From the NCBI RefSeq assembly GCF_020921035.1, contig NC_063150.1, positions 27,885,826 through 27,949,825 on the forward strand: a DNA stretch of 64,000 bases, written 5' to 3'. This document shows, one piece after another, positions 11,651-22,420 of the stretch. Within the stretch, counting starts at the first letter, position 1. The number at the start of each line of letters is the position of its first letter. This DNA comes from Rhodamnia argentea. Its lineage: Eukaryota > Streptophyta > Magnoliopsida > Myrtales > Myrtaceae. The notes below the pieces were generated by a model, which was not told the origin of the DNA, did no database searches, and saw nothing but the letters and a program-made list of their open reading frames with translations. The translations under genes were made by a program, and so were the position numbers.

Positions 11651-13602
11651 GGAAAGTTCGTGAAGGTTTCGGTGGTGCGCGGAAGGGAGAAGATGAAGCA
11701 CCGAAGTATTTCAGTCCCTTTTAGACGCCATGGTTGACGCGGGATCCTTGGATGCCTCGAATTTACCATACTGCCACTCCCGCTCCTATCCATGTATGAC
11801 AACGTCCCGCGCGTGGGGGGAAAGCTTTACTAAATTTCACATACGACCACACGACGTCGGATGACGAGCAAAGGAATGCGCAACTAGTGGAGGTGGAGGA
11901 TGACCGATCGACGCGGCAACGACCGCAACGTCCCGCGCACGTCGGAACGGCGTCGGGTTGGAGTTGGAGTTGGAGTCATTTCGCTACACATTATTATTTT
12001 TTCTTTAATCACCTCAAATAATTAAACCGACATCATAATTGATGCACAGGAAAAAACACATATTAATTTAAGGAATGAGAAATGTGATGAATAAAATTTT
12101 AAAAAAAGAAGAAGAAAATTTCGAGTAATAACTCGAGGCACACCCCGATAATTAAAAAAAGAGGAAAAAAAAAAACTGAGTGCTTCGTAAGCATTGACTC
12201 GCCAATCCAAAACTCAGTGATCCACGTGTGAAATCGTGTTTTCTTGAGCAGGACGCCTTTGCATTGACCGGACAAGTCCCCGTCCCCAGGTCTGTCTTCG
12301 TCACATTCGCTCCGCCGACACGGAAACGGAAAAAAAGAAAAAAAACATCTTTGCTCGATTTAGTAATCAGGAGATCGATCTGTTGAGGGACTTATTGATT
12401 TCGGTTCGTCAGAATCGGGACATCGCAAAACATTTTCGGGTCCGAACGAGCGAGAAAGGCATCGAACTCAAAGCCGCTTACTTCCTTGTGATCGGAACAC
12501 AACGCAATGGAACGAACACGCGGAGCAATGATCGGACCCGAGTCCGCCTGTAACCGGCACCGACAATGTTTCGATCGGTATCAAACACCGACCATATGAC
12601 AACAGCTTTCGAGCTTAGACGAAATTAATGTCGGGTCATATGTCCGTCCCAACGTGGTTATAGCGTTAGAATAAAGTGTACAGGGAGAGACTATAATAGA
12701 GTCAGCGAAAGGACATAAAATTTCCCGGGACAAAAAAATCTTAGGAAAACAACAACAAGACGCGTAAAAATGGAATAAGATGGAGACCCGCCTAATCTCA
12801 ATAATGCCACAGCAGGAAATATGTTAATTGACTCACGCTCCGTCTTCGTCACGGTCGTCGGACACGGTTTTTAGCCTTTTGGACTCTTTGGGGTCGCTGG
12901 TTTTTTTCTATGGGCTGTCGTTCCCACCTGCACCATTCTTTCGTTCACTCGACATGCGACAAGAAGTTTTGGAGTGAGTCAACCGAAACCGAAACCGAAC
13001 CCGAACCCCCGTTTGTACCCACTCCTCGAAACAATCTGTCAATTGGCATTGACGTGGATGTTCTTGCAAATTTAAGGGCGAAATGGTCACCGCTCGAAGC
13101 AGGCCATGGGAACCGATGTCGTAGGTCCTGATTCCGACTCGAACCGGCAGGCCAGCTCTGAGTTCTTTAGGTGACCGGCGTTCGCGCAATTCACCATCTT
13201 ACGATTGCACGATAAGTTTAAAAATGGGAAAGAGAAACTGAGCTGTGCAAGACCTCTGCCCAACATGTTAGAAAAAAGAATAGAAAGCTTTACAAAAAAT
13301 AATGTGTTACATGGCCCCGATAAAGCTGTGATTCAGACAATCACATTTCTTTGGTGGGGAAGGAAAACAACACTAGTCACATTGCTATCTATGTTACAAT
13401 GCTTGTCGTCGACCAATTACACTGGCTCAATAATAAATTACACGGTACCGTAAATTTCCCGATGCCTACGTTTCTGTTAAGATGATCGAACTGCAAAGGA
13501 TGATGTCCCAATCTTATTTGCTCTCGAGCTGTACAGCCACTTGCCCCGATTGTCCAGGAGAAAAAAAAGGATACGTACCCGTGGCACAACATGAGGTTCA
13601 TG
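11648..13602. other. Intergenic stretch, no assignable gene
   Basis: The left part is the promoter side of the minus-strand RING-H2 gene and the right part is the 3' flank of CAP-H2. Open frames near 12908-13200 exist on both strands but show no known domain. No RNA gene or repeat with clear borders was seen. Confidence 0.5.
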
Positions 13603-16600
13603 TCAACTGGCAGGGTGTAAATCAACGGGCTCTACGAATCGTGATCTCCTTCTCCTTTTGCTGTCGGGAGTGCACCTCGCACTGCCTACTTTCACAACCT
13701 TATTAGGGAACTTAGAATGAGGTTGCGATGATAGTACCCTCGACCTAGGCTTTGAAAGAGAATTGGCAGGAGACTTCTCCCTCTCTACGATCGGCTTGTT
13801 CCCGCCGCCTTTTCGAGCTTGTTTTATGGGAGATCTCATCCTCTTCTTGATATGTATTTCCCTCACTCTTGTCTTATTGCCAATTAGTCGAACGTAGAAA
13901 GGATTCACCACAGTGTAACAGGCAGATTCACTGACGTCACTCCTCTCCAAATCAACATCTCCATTGTTTACCTGACGCAAATAAAAGCGTGTGAGGGAGC
14001 TTGAGATCTTAGCAATCTTGGAAAGTCATCTGAGTGAGTATGATTTTACATGAGTGATCGACTAACATATATCGGCTAGACAGACAAGTGCCAGCATAAT
14101 AAAGAAATTACCAATTGAAGAAGCGAAGAGAAGGTTCGAGCGACATCATGCTTCTCTTGGCCCCGCACGATATCAGCAAAGGACATGGCATTTCGCTGAT
14201 CTGCTTCTACAGAAAGTTTGACGAGGATTTTTTCACTGTATTCATGAATGTCGAACGGAGGGCGTGAATCCTGTCAGCAAATGAAATTTCTGAAAGTCAA
14301 AGAGCCAGGAAAACAGGACCACAGATGTGAGTAATAAGATTAAGCAAGAGTTGTCTTTTCCATCCAAGCGAAAAGAGCCAGAAATGTTTACTTGCTCTTC
14401 CAAGTTGTGCTCAATCTTTTGTTTCCATGTAGAAACTCGGGCAGCCAATGCAGTCTGTTTCTCACTTTCAGCTATACTTGTAAGGAGAGCATCCTACAAG
14501 CAGAAAATGGATTAACAACAATTTGTCAGATATGGCATAGAAAGCAGTCTCTTCTTTCATTTTCTCACATGACTATTATTGCATCACACAGGGCATAATC
14601 AGAGATTGGTGTAGTAGGAAGAACAAGAATCTTACATACAGCAAAAATTCACAATGGTAAGAAACGAGATAGAAGTATTCTCTTGAACCGGAAGGAAAAT
14701 TTTTTAGGGTGTATATGTAGTGAAGATTTAGACCTAGTGAAATTTCAAACAATAACTAAAGAAAGAAATAACTGACAGACCACATTGTAACCACATGCTA
14801 CAAGAATCAGATGGAATATTCACAAATACAAAATTTATCATATGCATAAAATTCCTCATGAAAATCTTACAGTAACTGCAAAGTGCAGCTGGTGGCTTAA
14901 AAGGGGATAGCTTAAGAGTAGTCAACTAGAAAGTACACAGGTCACCAACGCTAATGCAGATGGAGATGAAAAAGCTCCAATTACTTCCTACAAGTGCTAA
15001 CTTGACGAACCATATGTGCCACAAGCACTATAGTTTCAGCAGAAATAATACTTGCTATGTGAAAGTGACAAATGTATACTTACTAGGTGAGAACGACAGA
15101 GGTCTTCTAAATTTGCATTGGACTCCGCAACTTCATCTCCAAAAGCCTCATCAGTCTCCAAATGAACATCATCATTATGCTAACCAGTAGCACAAAAGGT
15201 TTAAGACTTTGCACCCATAAAACTTCACAATATGGACAATCACTAGTCAACCTACCTTATCAGGGAAAGGTGCATCTTCATTCATTTCACCCATATGCAC
15301 ATTCTCTGGCATGTCTGCATCAACTTCATCAAAATCAGGAACTCCATCATCATGTCCCTGATCTTCGTTCATGTCCTCAAAACTACCAAAAACATTTGAA
15401 GTTCCACAAATTCCATCTATCAGCGACTGTCTTAGCTGCAATGAAAACACACATAACATTCAGTGATCCGACCAAAAACTATAAGATGAGGATAACCTTA
15501 CTATACCTTTTCAAACAATGGTGGGGATTGGGTCCCCTGCTGTCTTTCATGGGTGTTTTGATTTTCCCACACATATGTGAATTCTGGACTAATAGTGCCA
15601 TGTCTTTTTGCAAGAGGGAATTCATCAACTAGAGAAATTTTCCTTGTAGAACTAATGGAAGGATTTCTGCAGGCTTTTACTGTTTACAAAAAAGGAAAAC
15701 AGAGCTGGAAAATTCAGCAACATGACACAATGAGAAAGTAATCAACCAAAAGATATATGTTTTCAGGACCTCTTTTGAAACGTTTCACTTTCAGACTCCC
15801 AGGTTCATGGGGATTTAGAGCCTTCCATGGGTCATCATCGTCATTGTTGTCATCGTTATCTTCATAACCGAAGTCTGCAGGTCCCGCATCATCGTTATTC
15901 ATGCCAAACTCATTTTGGGAGTTTCTAAAGTCACTACTACTAACTCCGATTTTGCAACCAATAGGAGGAGATGGGTCCAAATTGTTCTGGCTCTTTCCAG
16001 CAGATGACCTATGTGCACCACCCCCAGAGCGGCCTGTTGGGGATTGAAAGCTCTTGCGAGTTGAGTTGACCCTGATTTTTTGCCTCTTCCCATTGCCAAC
16101 TACATCTTCCTTTAAGAAGGTATTAACTGTGATGGCATCACATGGATCTAGGAGAATAAAGTCCCGGAAAAGTTCACTGCTGGCCAACTGCAAGATAAAT
16201 GGCCATGAAAAGGTTTCAAAGCATTTAACTTTTTAAGGCATCAATGTAAATAGGAGATGTTGCCGACTTTTATACCAGATACGACTCCAATTCTCCAGCT
16301 GCATCAGAAGCATCTAACCAATCACCTTCCAGTACAACTAGACTGGCAGGAGGCTTCACAAGGTAATTTGGAGGAGTATCTTTCTCTAATGAACTATCCA
16401 GGGAATTCTTTGGGTCCACTGCAGCAGAGAATTTATCATGCGATGCAATATTGAATTCACCATATCATGAATAGGCAATGCAAAATAGGACCACCTGGCA
16501 CATCATCTGAGATCCAAAAAGGGTCTTCATCTTCATCTAGAACCACACCTAAATCACTTTCTTCGGGTTGGACTAATGTGCTTTCATCCTGATTTGGCGG

Positions 16601-17787
16601 CCTGCTCCAAAAAAGAACATGAAATCTAAGCCTACAGCTTCATCTTAGGAACTCCACAAGAATAACTCTCAAAACACAAGCTTTGTAGGTGAGAAGGCTC
16701 TTGAACATTTAACAATGAACTCTAAGGTGCATTTCTTAATTAGGCCTGTCAATGGCTGAGTCGCAATTTTACGAATATAAAAGTAAGGCACATATGGAAT
16801 ATCATCATGTCCCCCTCCCCTCCTTTTCAGTTGCATGTCCAGATGAGTAATATGTTCATTCCCTTCTACACATTATCACTGAATTTCCTTCCAACAAGCA
16901 ATTCTTCTTCGATACTACTCTTAAAAAAAAAAAAAAAAACTTTTCAATGTGGTCCTAGAAAAAGTTAACTGCACCTCCATTGCAGTATTACAAGACAAAA
17001 GACTACCGCTAAGCCCGACAGTCACTTCGCCCAGAAACATGGCTTGCCCATCAACTAGTCAATTCAACAAATAATGAAAAAAAAAAAAAGGGGATTCTTT
17101 CACACATCATCACTGAATTTCCTTCCAACAACCAATTCTTCCTCGACACTACTCAAAAAAAAAAAAAGGAACTTTTCAATGCCGTCCTAGAAGAAATGAA
17201 CTGCACCTCCATTGCAGCTTTACATGACAAAGACTACCGCCAAGCCCGACAGCCACTTTGCGCAGGAAACATGTCTTGCCCATCAATTAGTCAATTCAAC
17301 AAATAATGCAAAAAAGGGATTCGATGGTACAGGTCATATAGCCAAAAAAGGGGAAAACTTAATTTTGTCTAAGAAAAAGAAAGACAAACCGCTGTTGAGA
17401 AATGAACTCCAAAGCGTGCAAAACCAACGAATACAGATATTCCACCTTCCGGCTGTACACCTGGGCCGAACCCTGAAGCAGCAAAGCAGCTGCATTCCCA
17501 CAAAATCCTCCCCAATTAGCATACGAAAAGCACAGAATTCGCAAGCTATCTAACTCCGGCGACAGGAAAGCAAAATGCAATCCAATATCTTAACCTTCAG
17601 CGAAATTCACGCGAATGCTACCGTCCTCGTCGTCAGGTATCTCGCCGGCACAGATCTTGGCCAAGTACTCTTCGAGCAACCGGTCGAGATCGACGGCCCA
17701 GTTGGATTCGGGGTCGCGCTCCGCGTGGACTCTGTGGAAGCCCTCGGGGGCACTGCTGGAGGCCGGCTCGTCGCGGAGGCTAGTCAT
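13603..17787 (-). CDS. CAPH2: Condensin-2 complex subunit H2 (CAP-H2, kleisin)
   Basis: Eleven exons on the minus strand: 17787-17595, 17489-17390, 16601-16495, 16418-16276, 16187-15770, 15679-15507, 15435-15256, 15179-15084, 14493-14392, 14270-14112 and 13971-13603. All have GT-AG borders and consistent phase, summing to 2040 nt, or 679 residues plus stop. That is close to the length I recall for the Arabidopsis protein. The N-terminus carries the CAP-H2 signature [20 protein letters not shown] and then [18 protein letters not shown]. The middle is acidic and basic linker. The C-terminal exons hold the conserved [17 protein letters not shown] and NPFYVRLI segments. CAP-H2 is the gamma-kleisin that bridges the SMC2/SMC4 heads in condensin II in the nucleus; it contributes to chromosome compaction and organisation. 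The predicted product has no internal stop or frameshift. Intron 2 contains a local tandem duplication. Confidence 0.93.
16859..17317. repeat. Tandem duplication inside CAP-H2 intron 2
   Basis: Two adjacent copies, about 16859-17087 and 17097-17317, share CACTGAATTTCCTTCCAACA, an internal poly-A run, CTGCACCTCCATTGCAG, and CTTGCCCATCAA followed by AGTCAATTCAACAAATAATG. They differ at scattered positions and in the A-run length. Both lie wholly in the intron between exons 2 and 3, so the coding sequence is not affected. Confidence 0.85.
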
Positions 17788-18710
17788 GTCGCGACGACGA
17801 GTGAGGAGGGGGGTTCATTCCGGCGGTTGCTTGGCTCTGTAAAACCCTAGAGTTACTGCAAAATGGAAGGATAAACGGATCGATGGAAAGTGGGTTTGGG
17901 GAAAGTCGAGGTTTTTCAAAAGACAGAAGTTGAGACAGCTCGAGGGCAAGAGTTAGGTCGCCGACCGGCAACGGCGAACGTGTCGCCGGCGCACGGCAGT
18001 GTCTTACCCAAACAAGCACCGGGAAGGAGAGAGAGAGAGACAGGGAGACAGAGAGACAGGGAGAGTTCAAAATTGCTTTGGAGAAGAGAATTTCCCGCTT
18101 GAGCCTTTTGTTCGGTTTCTGATCCGATCAAATTAGGCTTTGCCAGGTTCGGCCCAAATTCCGACCAAAACAAAAAGGTTCGGCCCAAAAACTGGGCTTC
18201 GCAAAGAAATCAGATCTCTCTCTCTCTCTCTAAGATTTATGAAGAAGCCCACCTTAGGTATCCATGCTCAAAGTCGACAACCAATGCTCAAAATCATGTA
18301 TTATGTGCATTTGTTGGTACTTAATTGCCGTCGTCATTTATAGTCTTACTTCTTATTAGGCTTGTCAAACGGGCAGGTCGGGTCAAAAGATGGGCCGACC
18401 CATACCGGCTCATTTTTATACAATATAAGTTTAGCTACCCATACCCGACTCAATTCGGACTTAATATGAACTTTAATTTCTAATATTTTTCACCTTCAAC
18501 TTGTTGCCTTTTAAGAGTGGTTGATTCTATGGACCAGCTAGTCGAGTTAGTGTGGGAGCTCGGATCGGGTTGTGAGTTGACACATGAGCAATGTGAAGGC
18601 GTGGGTGAGCGAGAAACACAAAAACACCTACATGGATGGGTCAAGTAATGGACGAGAACATGAATGTGGTGATGACGACCCAGGGAAGAGAAGCAAAGCA
18701 GGCTGTGATG
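17788..18710. other. Upstream region of CAP-H2
   Basis: The first 300 bp are the leader and promoter side of CAP-H2 and contain GA-rich runs (about 18027-18062) and a TCTC run (18214-18230). No TATA box stands out. The rest is unassigned DNA with no coding frame of note. Confidence 0.5.
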
Positions 18711-18935
18711 ATGTCAGAATTTGCACCTATTTGTATCTATTTAGTGATTGGTCCGTTACTTTCTTTGATCCTACTCGGTGTTCTTTTTCCATTTGCTTCC
18801 AATAGTTCAACCTACCCAGAAAAATTGTCCGCCTACAAATGTGGTTTTGATCCTTCCGGCATTGTCGGAAGTCGTTTCGATATACCATTTTATCTTGTTT
18901 CAATTTCATTTATTATCCCCGATCCGAAAGTCTTC
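18711..18935 (+). pseudogene. nad3: Nuclear copy of mitochondrial nad3 (NUMT)
   Basis: The frame starting at the ATG at 18711 reads MSEFAPICIYLVIG, ASNSSTYPEKLSAYKCGFDP, SRFDIPFYLVS and FIIPDPKV. This is the N-terminal two-thirds of NADH dehydrogenase subunit 3, a membrane subunit of respiratory complex I encoded in plant mitochondria. Homology fades after IIPDP, so the C-terminus is missing. Residues that mitochondria normally change by C-to-U editing are in the unedited form (Ser at position 2, Pro in FPF and PDP), which points to transfer of DNA rather than of an edited transcript. There are substitutions at several otherwise conserved positions, and no transit peptide or intron. Treated as a non-functional insert although the frame is still open. 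Confidence 0.85.
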
Positions 18936-19481
18936 CTTCAGATATCCTTTTCAGAGATAGGGGAGCATGTAAATCGGTTCGCCGCTAGGCATTGACCTAC
19001 CATGCTACGTAGCACGAACACGCCGTCCAAACTACATTTCGCGTGTGGTACATGTGTTAAAATCCGACACCGGCCCGACTCGTGCGGACACGATCAGACA
19101 CCTCCGGACACGATCAGACTGGAACACGCTGAGACTCGCGCGTCCCAAGAATAATTTGAGACAATTTTAAATTTTAAAACTCGACTCAGCCCTACGCCCT
19201 TAGAACTTCTTTACGGCCCGTGGACCCGGGCAAGCATGGAATGAAGGCACTCAGCCGCCACTTTATGCAGTACTTTCCCTCCCTTTCTCTACTTATTGGC
19301 CGACGTGGGACACAGAACTAAAAGAAAAGCGAGGACGAAGAAGTAGAGACTGTGCTGATCATAAAAAAGTAAAAACGAGTCTGTTATTCACATCACTGAT
19401 ACAGACATGGATCCAAGTCTACGACGCATAGAAAATGATCCAAATCCGCTCTTGTAAGGGTAGAAGTCCTTTTGTGTTGAT
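18936..19481. other. Intergenic stretch
   Basis: No gene seen. A repeated ACACGATCAGAC phrase near 19090-19125 is the only local feature. The right end is the 3' flank of the CDPK pseudogene. Confidence 0.45.
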
Positions 19482-19953
19482 TCACTCAGCTCCCAAATTT
19501 AGAGAACCATCCTTCATCAACTTCAAGCTTAGGCTGTTGAATCTCCCTCTTGAATAGTGACGAGAAGCTTTTCTCCGGTCTGTTCCCTTTCTCGTCATTG
19601 CAACGAATTCTTCATAGCTGATTCTCCCGTTCTGCAGTAACAGAAGATCATATTAGTGCCAAGTGTTCAAGGCGAGAACCTGTCCATATGCAGTAGGTCC
19701 CAAGTCTCTAAACCTTGACCTTGTCCTTGTCCACTTCCTGGAAGATTTTGTTAGCTATGTCACTACAATCCTCTGCCCGGTCTTCCATTAGAGATTCGCT
19801 TGGCGAGTCAGGTTTGAGGAAAGAATTGCCATCCTTGTCAAAGTAGGAGAAGGCTTTCCGCAAATACACACCCTTGCCATCCTCTGAAGATGGAGTGAAA
19901 CAGCGAGAAACCCCCATAGTCCAGGGACACTTTGCCATTTAACATCCACCTGT
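19482..19953 (-). pseudogene. Calcium-dependent protein kinase (CDPK), C-terminal fragment
   Basis: Only the last part of a CDPK is present. Reading the minus strand, FLAVSLHLQRMA is in one frame and YLRKAFSYFDKDGNSF with DIANKIFQEVDKDK in another. After an intron with AG at 19632-19633 follows the final exon 19631-19482, coding [32 protein letters not shown] and [10 protein letters not shown] with a normal stop. The family's EF-hands 3-4 and C-terminal tail are recognisable (group with the [19 protein letters not shown] ending). The kinase domain, the junction and EF-hands 1-2 are absent, and at least two indels break the frame before 19850. The retained intron shows that this is a segment of genomic DNA, not a reverse-transcribed copy. 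Non-functional. Confidence 0.85.
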
Positions 19954-20383
19954 TTCCAGCAAGCTTGCTCGTTCAATACGTAATGACCGAACATTTTTTT
20001 TGTTTTTGGCGATACGCGGATGCTCTTGGCAATCAATGGGGAAGCAGATCAGAGTCAGCTTCAAAAGAGAAACAAAACGTTGTGAATCAGTCACCTCGTA
20101 AGCTATTGTGAACCAATTTGAGCTGGATGAGCAACCTCTTTAGTGTAAATTCATTCTAGGGCTCTTTTTTTATTTATTTATTTATTTGTGAAATCATAAA
20201 AATGATAATTTATTACGTATACATAAAAATATATATTTAATTTATAATGTGTCATGGCATGTCGAAATTCTCAATTTTTTTTAGAAATCACGTGTCATGA
20301 CGTGTTGTGTCGTGTCCCGTATCCCATGTCATGTCGGTGTTATATAGACCACCATGATGCTTGATGGATATCAATTAAGACTT

Positions 20384-20460
20384 AAATTATAGAGTTTGTT
20401 GGGAATATAATTTAGCATCAAATTGATGCTGAATTATATTCCCAACAAACTCTATAATTT
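20384..20460. repeat. Near-perfect 38-bp inverted repeat (hairpin)
   Basis: Arms 20384-20421 and 20423-20460 are reverse complements with one mismatch (A versus G next to GATGCT) around a single central base. The right arm, which contains ATTCCCAACAAACTCTATAA, recurs twice more downstream (about 20461-20495 and 20587-20622). Confidence 0.9.
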
Positions 20461-20712
20461 ATGCTGAGTTATATTCCCAACAAACTCTATAATTTAAGTA
20501 GCTTGAAAGGACAATTGGTTCATATCACATTTTCATAATACCTTAAACCCACCTTCGGCTTGAAAAGATTGTCTAGGATTTTAATTGATGCTGAATTATA
20601 TTCCCAACAAACTCTATAATTTAAGTAGCTTGAAGGGACAATCGGTTCCCATCACATTTTCATAATACCTTAAACCCCACCTTCGGCTTCGAAAAGAATG
20701 TCTAGGATTTAT
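20461..20712. repeat. Tandem duplication next to the hairpin
   Basis: Two copies of an approximately 120-bp unit, about 20461-20580 and 20587-20712. Each runs from ATTCCCAACAAACTCTATAA through AAGTAGCTTGAA, CACATTTTCATAATACCTTA and CCACCTTCGGCTT to GTCTAGGATTT. The last part resembles the block at 32280-32360 and 42425-42515, so the unit belongs to a wider dispersed family. Confidence 0.8.
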
Positions 20713-21589
20713 AAACAGGATCCTGTGGTTGGTCACCATAGATGTCCTCAGGTACTGCCTGTCCAGACATGTGCCCCATCTCAAGGAAAGGAGAGAAAAA
20801 GTGAAGAATGTTTTAGTTGTGTTTATGGCTTCATCTTTTGATGGGTGTCAACTCTTGGACTTTATATATGAATAGGAAATTCATAATGCTAATGAAACTT
20901 GAGCGACAAGAGATGAGGGCACAATCCATTTTACTTGATTGAATGTCCCCACATATCAGAAGTTAGGCTCCCCATATAAGAAAAGTACCCTTTTTTTCCC
21001 TCGAGTATCTATACCATTGTTGAAGAAATTACCAAAAAAATCCTAAACTTATTGTGTTGATGCCAAATCATTCTTAAATCTTTCAATTATGCCAATTTAA
21101 TCCCAAACATTTTTACGTTTTGTCAATTGAGTCCATCTAACTAATTTTGGCTGGAAATCGTTAATGTGAAAGCCGAATGTCCTATGTGACACGACCTGTG
21201 TTGACGTAGACAATTTTTGTACTTTTTGAAATATTCTTTTTATATTTTTTGAACTATAATTTTTTTCATTTTCTTTTTCTCCTTTCTTTTTTTTTCCTAC
21301 TACCTCTGCCGATCGTCGGGCCTCCTCGATGGCTATTGAGGGCCGACCTACCCACTAAGCATGGTTCACCCTCACAGATGATCGACCAAATTCACCCTCG
21401 ACTTCACATAATCAATGAACATAATTTCATCTTTAAGCAATTGCTTTACCATATCATGTCTCAACCATATGTGTCTATCTTTACCATTGAAAGTTTTATT
21501 CTTATTAATGACTATTTTCGCTTTGCAATCAAATTGCATCATTCCCAAATGAATATTTGCTTAGAAGCTTCTTAACCACTTAACCTCAT
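20713..21589. repeat. Dispersed non-coding repeats
   Basis: Segment 20875-20985 resembles the promoter-distal upstream flank of the small-protein genes (ATGATGCTAATGAAACTTGA-type phrase). Segment 21020-21400 is one copy of a non-coding repeat also seen near 27450-27830, 28950-29340, and in opposite orientation near 23080-23230 and 54480-54830. Its marks are CCTAAACTT, CAATTGAGTCCATC, a phrase with CTAATTTTGGCTGG, and a GC-rich inner part rich in GGCC. No coding function. Confidence 0.55.
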
Positions 21590-22420
21590 TTCCAGCCAAT
21601 TCTAGAGTGACTCCATGGTGGATTTAGCAAATATTGTTTATTTGGCTGATTTCCAAGTTACAACACCTCCGTCAAGGGTTAACACATATCCATTAGTGGA
21701 TTTTATCTCATATGAATCCGAGATCTAGTTAGCATTACTATATCATTCTAATACAACAAGAAATATACTATATAAAATGCCATAGTTTGTGATTCCTCTC
21801 AAGTATTTCATTACTCTAGTGAATGCAGGCCAACGATCAAACTTGAAATTTTGTGCATATTTGCTTAGTTTACACACAACATAAGCTATATTAGGTCGGG
21901 TGTAGTTCATTACATGCATTAGACACCCAATAGTCCAAGCTTACTCAGACCGAGTCACACTATCTCCTTTATATTTCACTGATTGGGTATTAGCATCATA
22001 AAGAGTACTCACAGGCGCAACTTCAAAATGTTCGTAATTTTAAGTAGCCTCTCCACATCTCTCGAGTAAACATTAAGCCACTATAACTCCTTATAAAACT
22101 CAAAATGATATCAGCTTCTCCCAAGTCCTTCATATTAAATTTCGAAGCAAAAAAACATTTTGTTTCATTCACAATATCAATGCTTGTATAAAAAACAAGC
22201 ATATCATCAACATCTAAGCTAATAATTATAGACCCACTGTCAATAGTTTTTTACGTATACATATTTATTTACTCCAATAGAGGCAAATCCATTATTAAGT
22301 AGAACTTGATCAATTTTCTCATACCATTGTATTGGTGCCAGCTTGTTACCATATAAGAATTTAAGGAGTTTACAAACTTTGTTTTCTTGGCTAGGAAGAA
22401 TACTTCCCTCAAATTGCTAA
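21590..22420 (-). mobile_element. Decayed Ty1/copia polyprotein fragment
   Basis: On the minus strand, with several stops and frame changes, I can read remnants of copia reverse transcriptase: LNSYMVTSWHQYNGMRKL (cognate of LYGLKQAPRQWYEK), the region of LDVDDMLVFYTSIDIVNE, and FNMKDLGEADIIL. These are followed by RNase-H-proximal remnants with many stops. There is no integrase, gag or LTR. The same piece occurs at 31661-32010. Confidence 0.75.
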
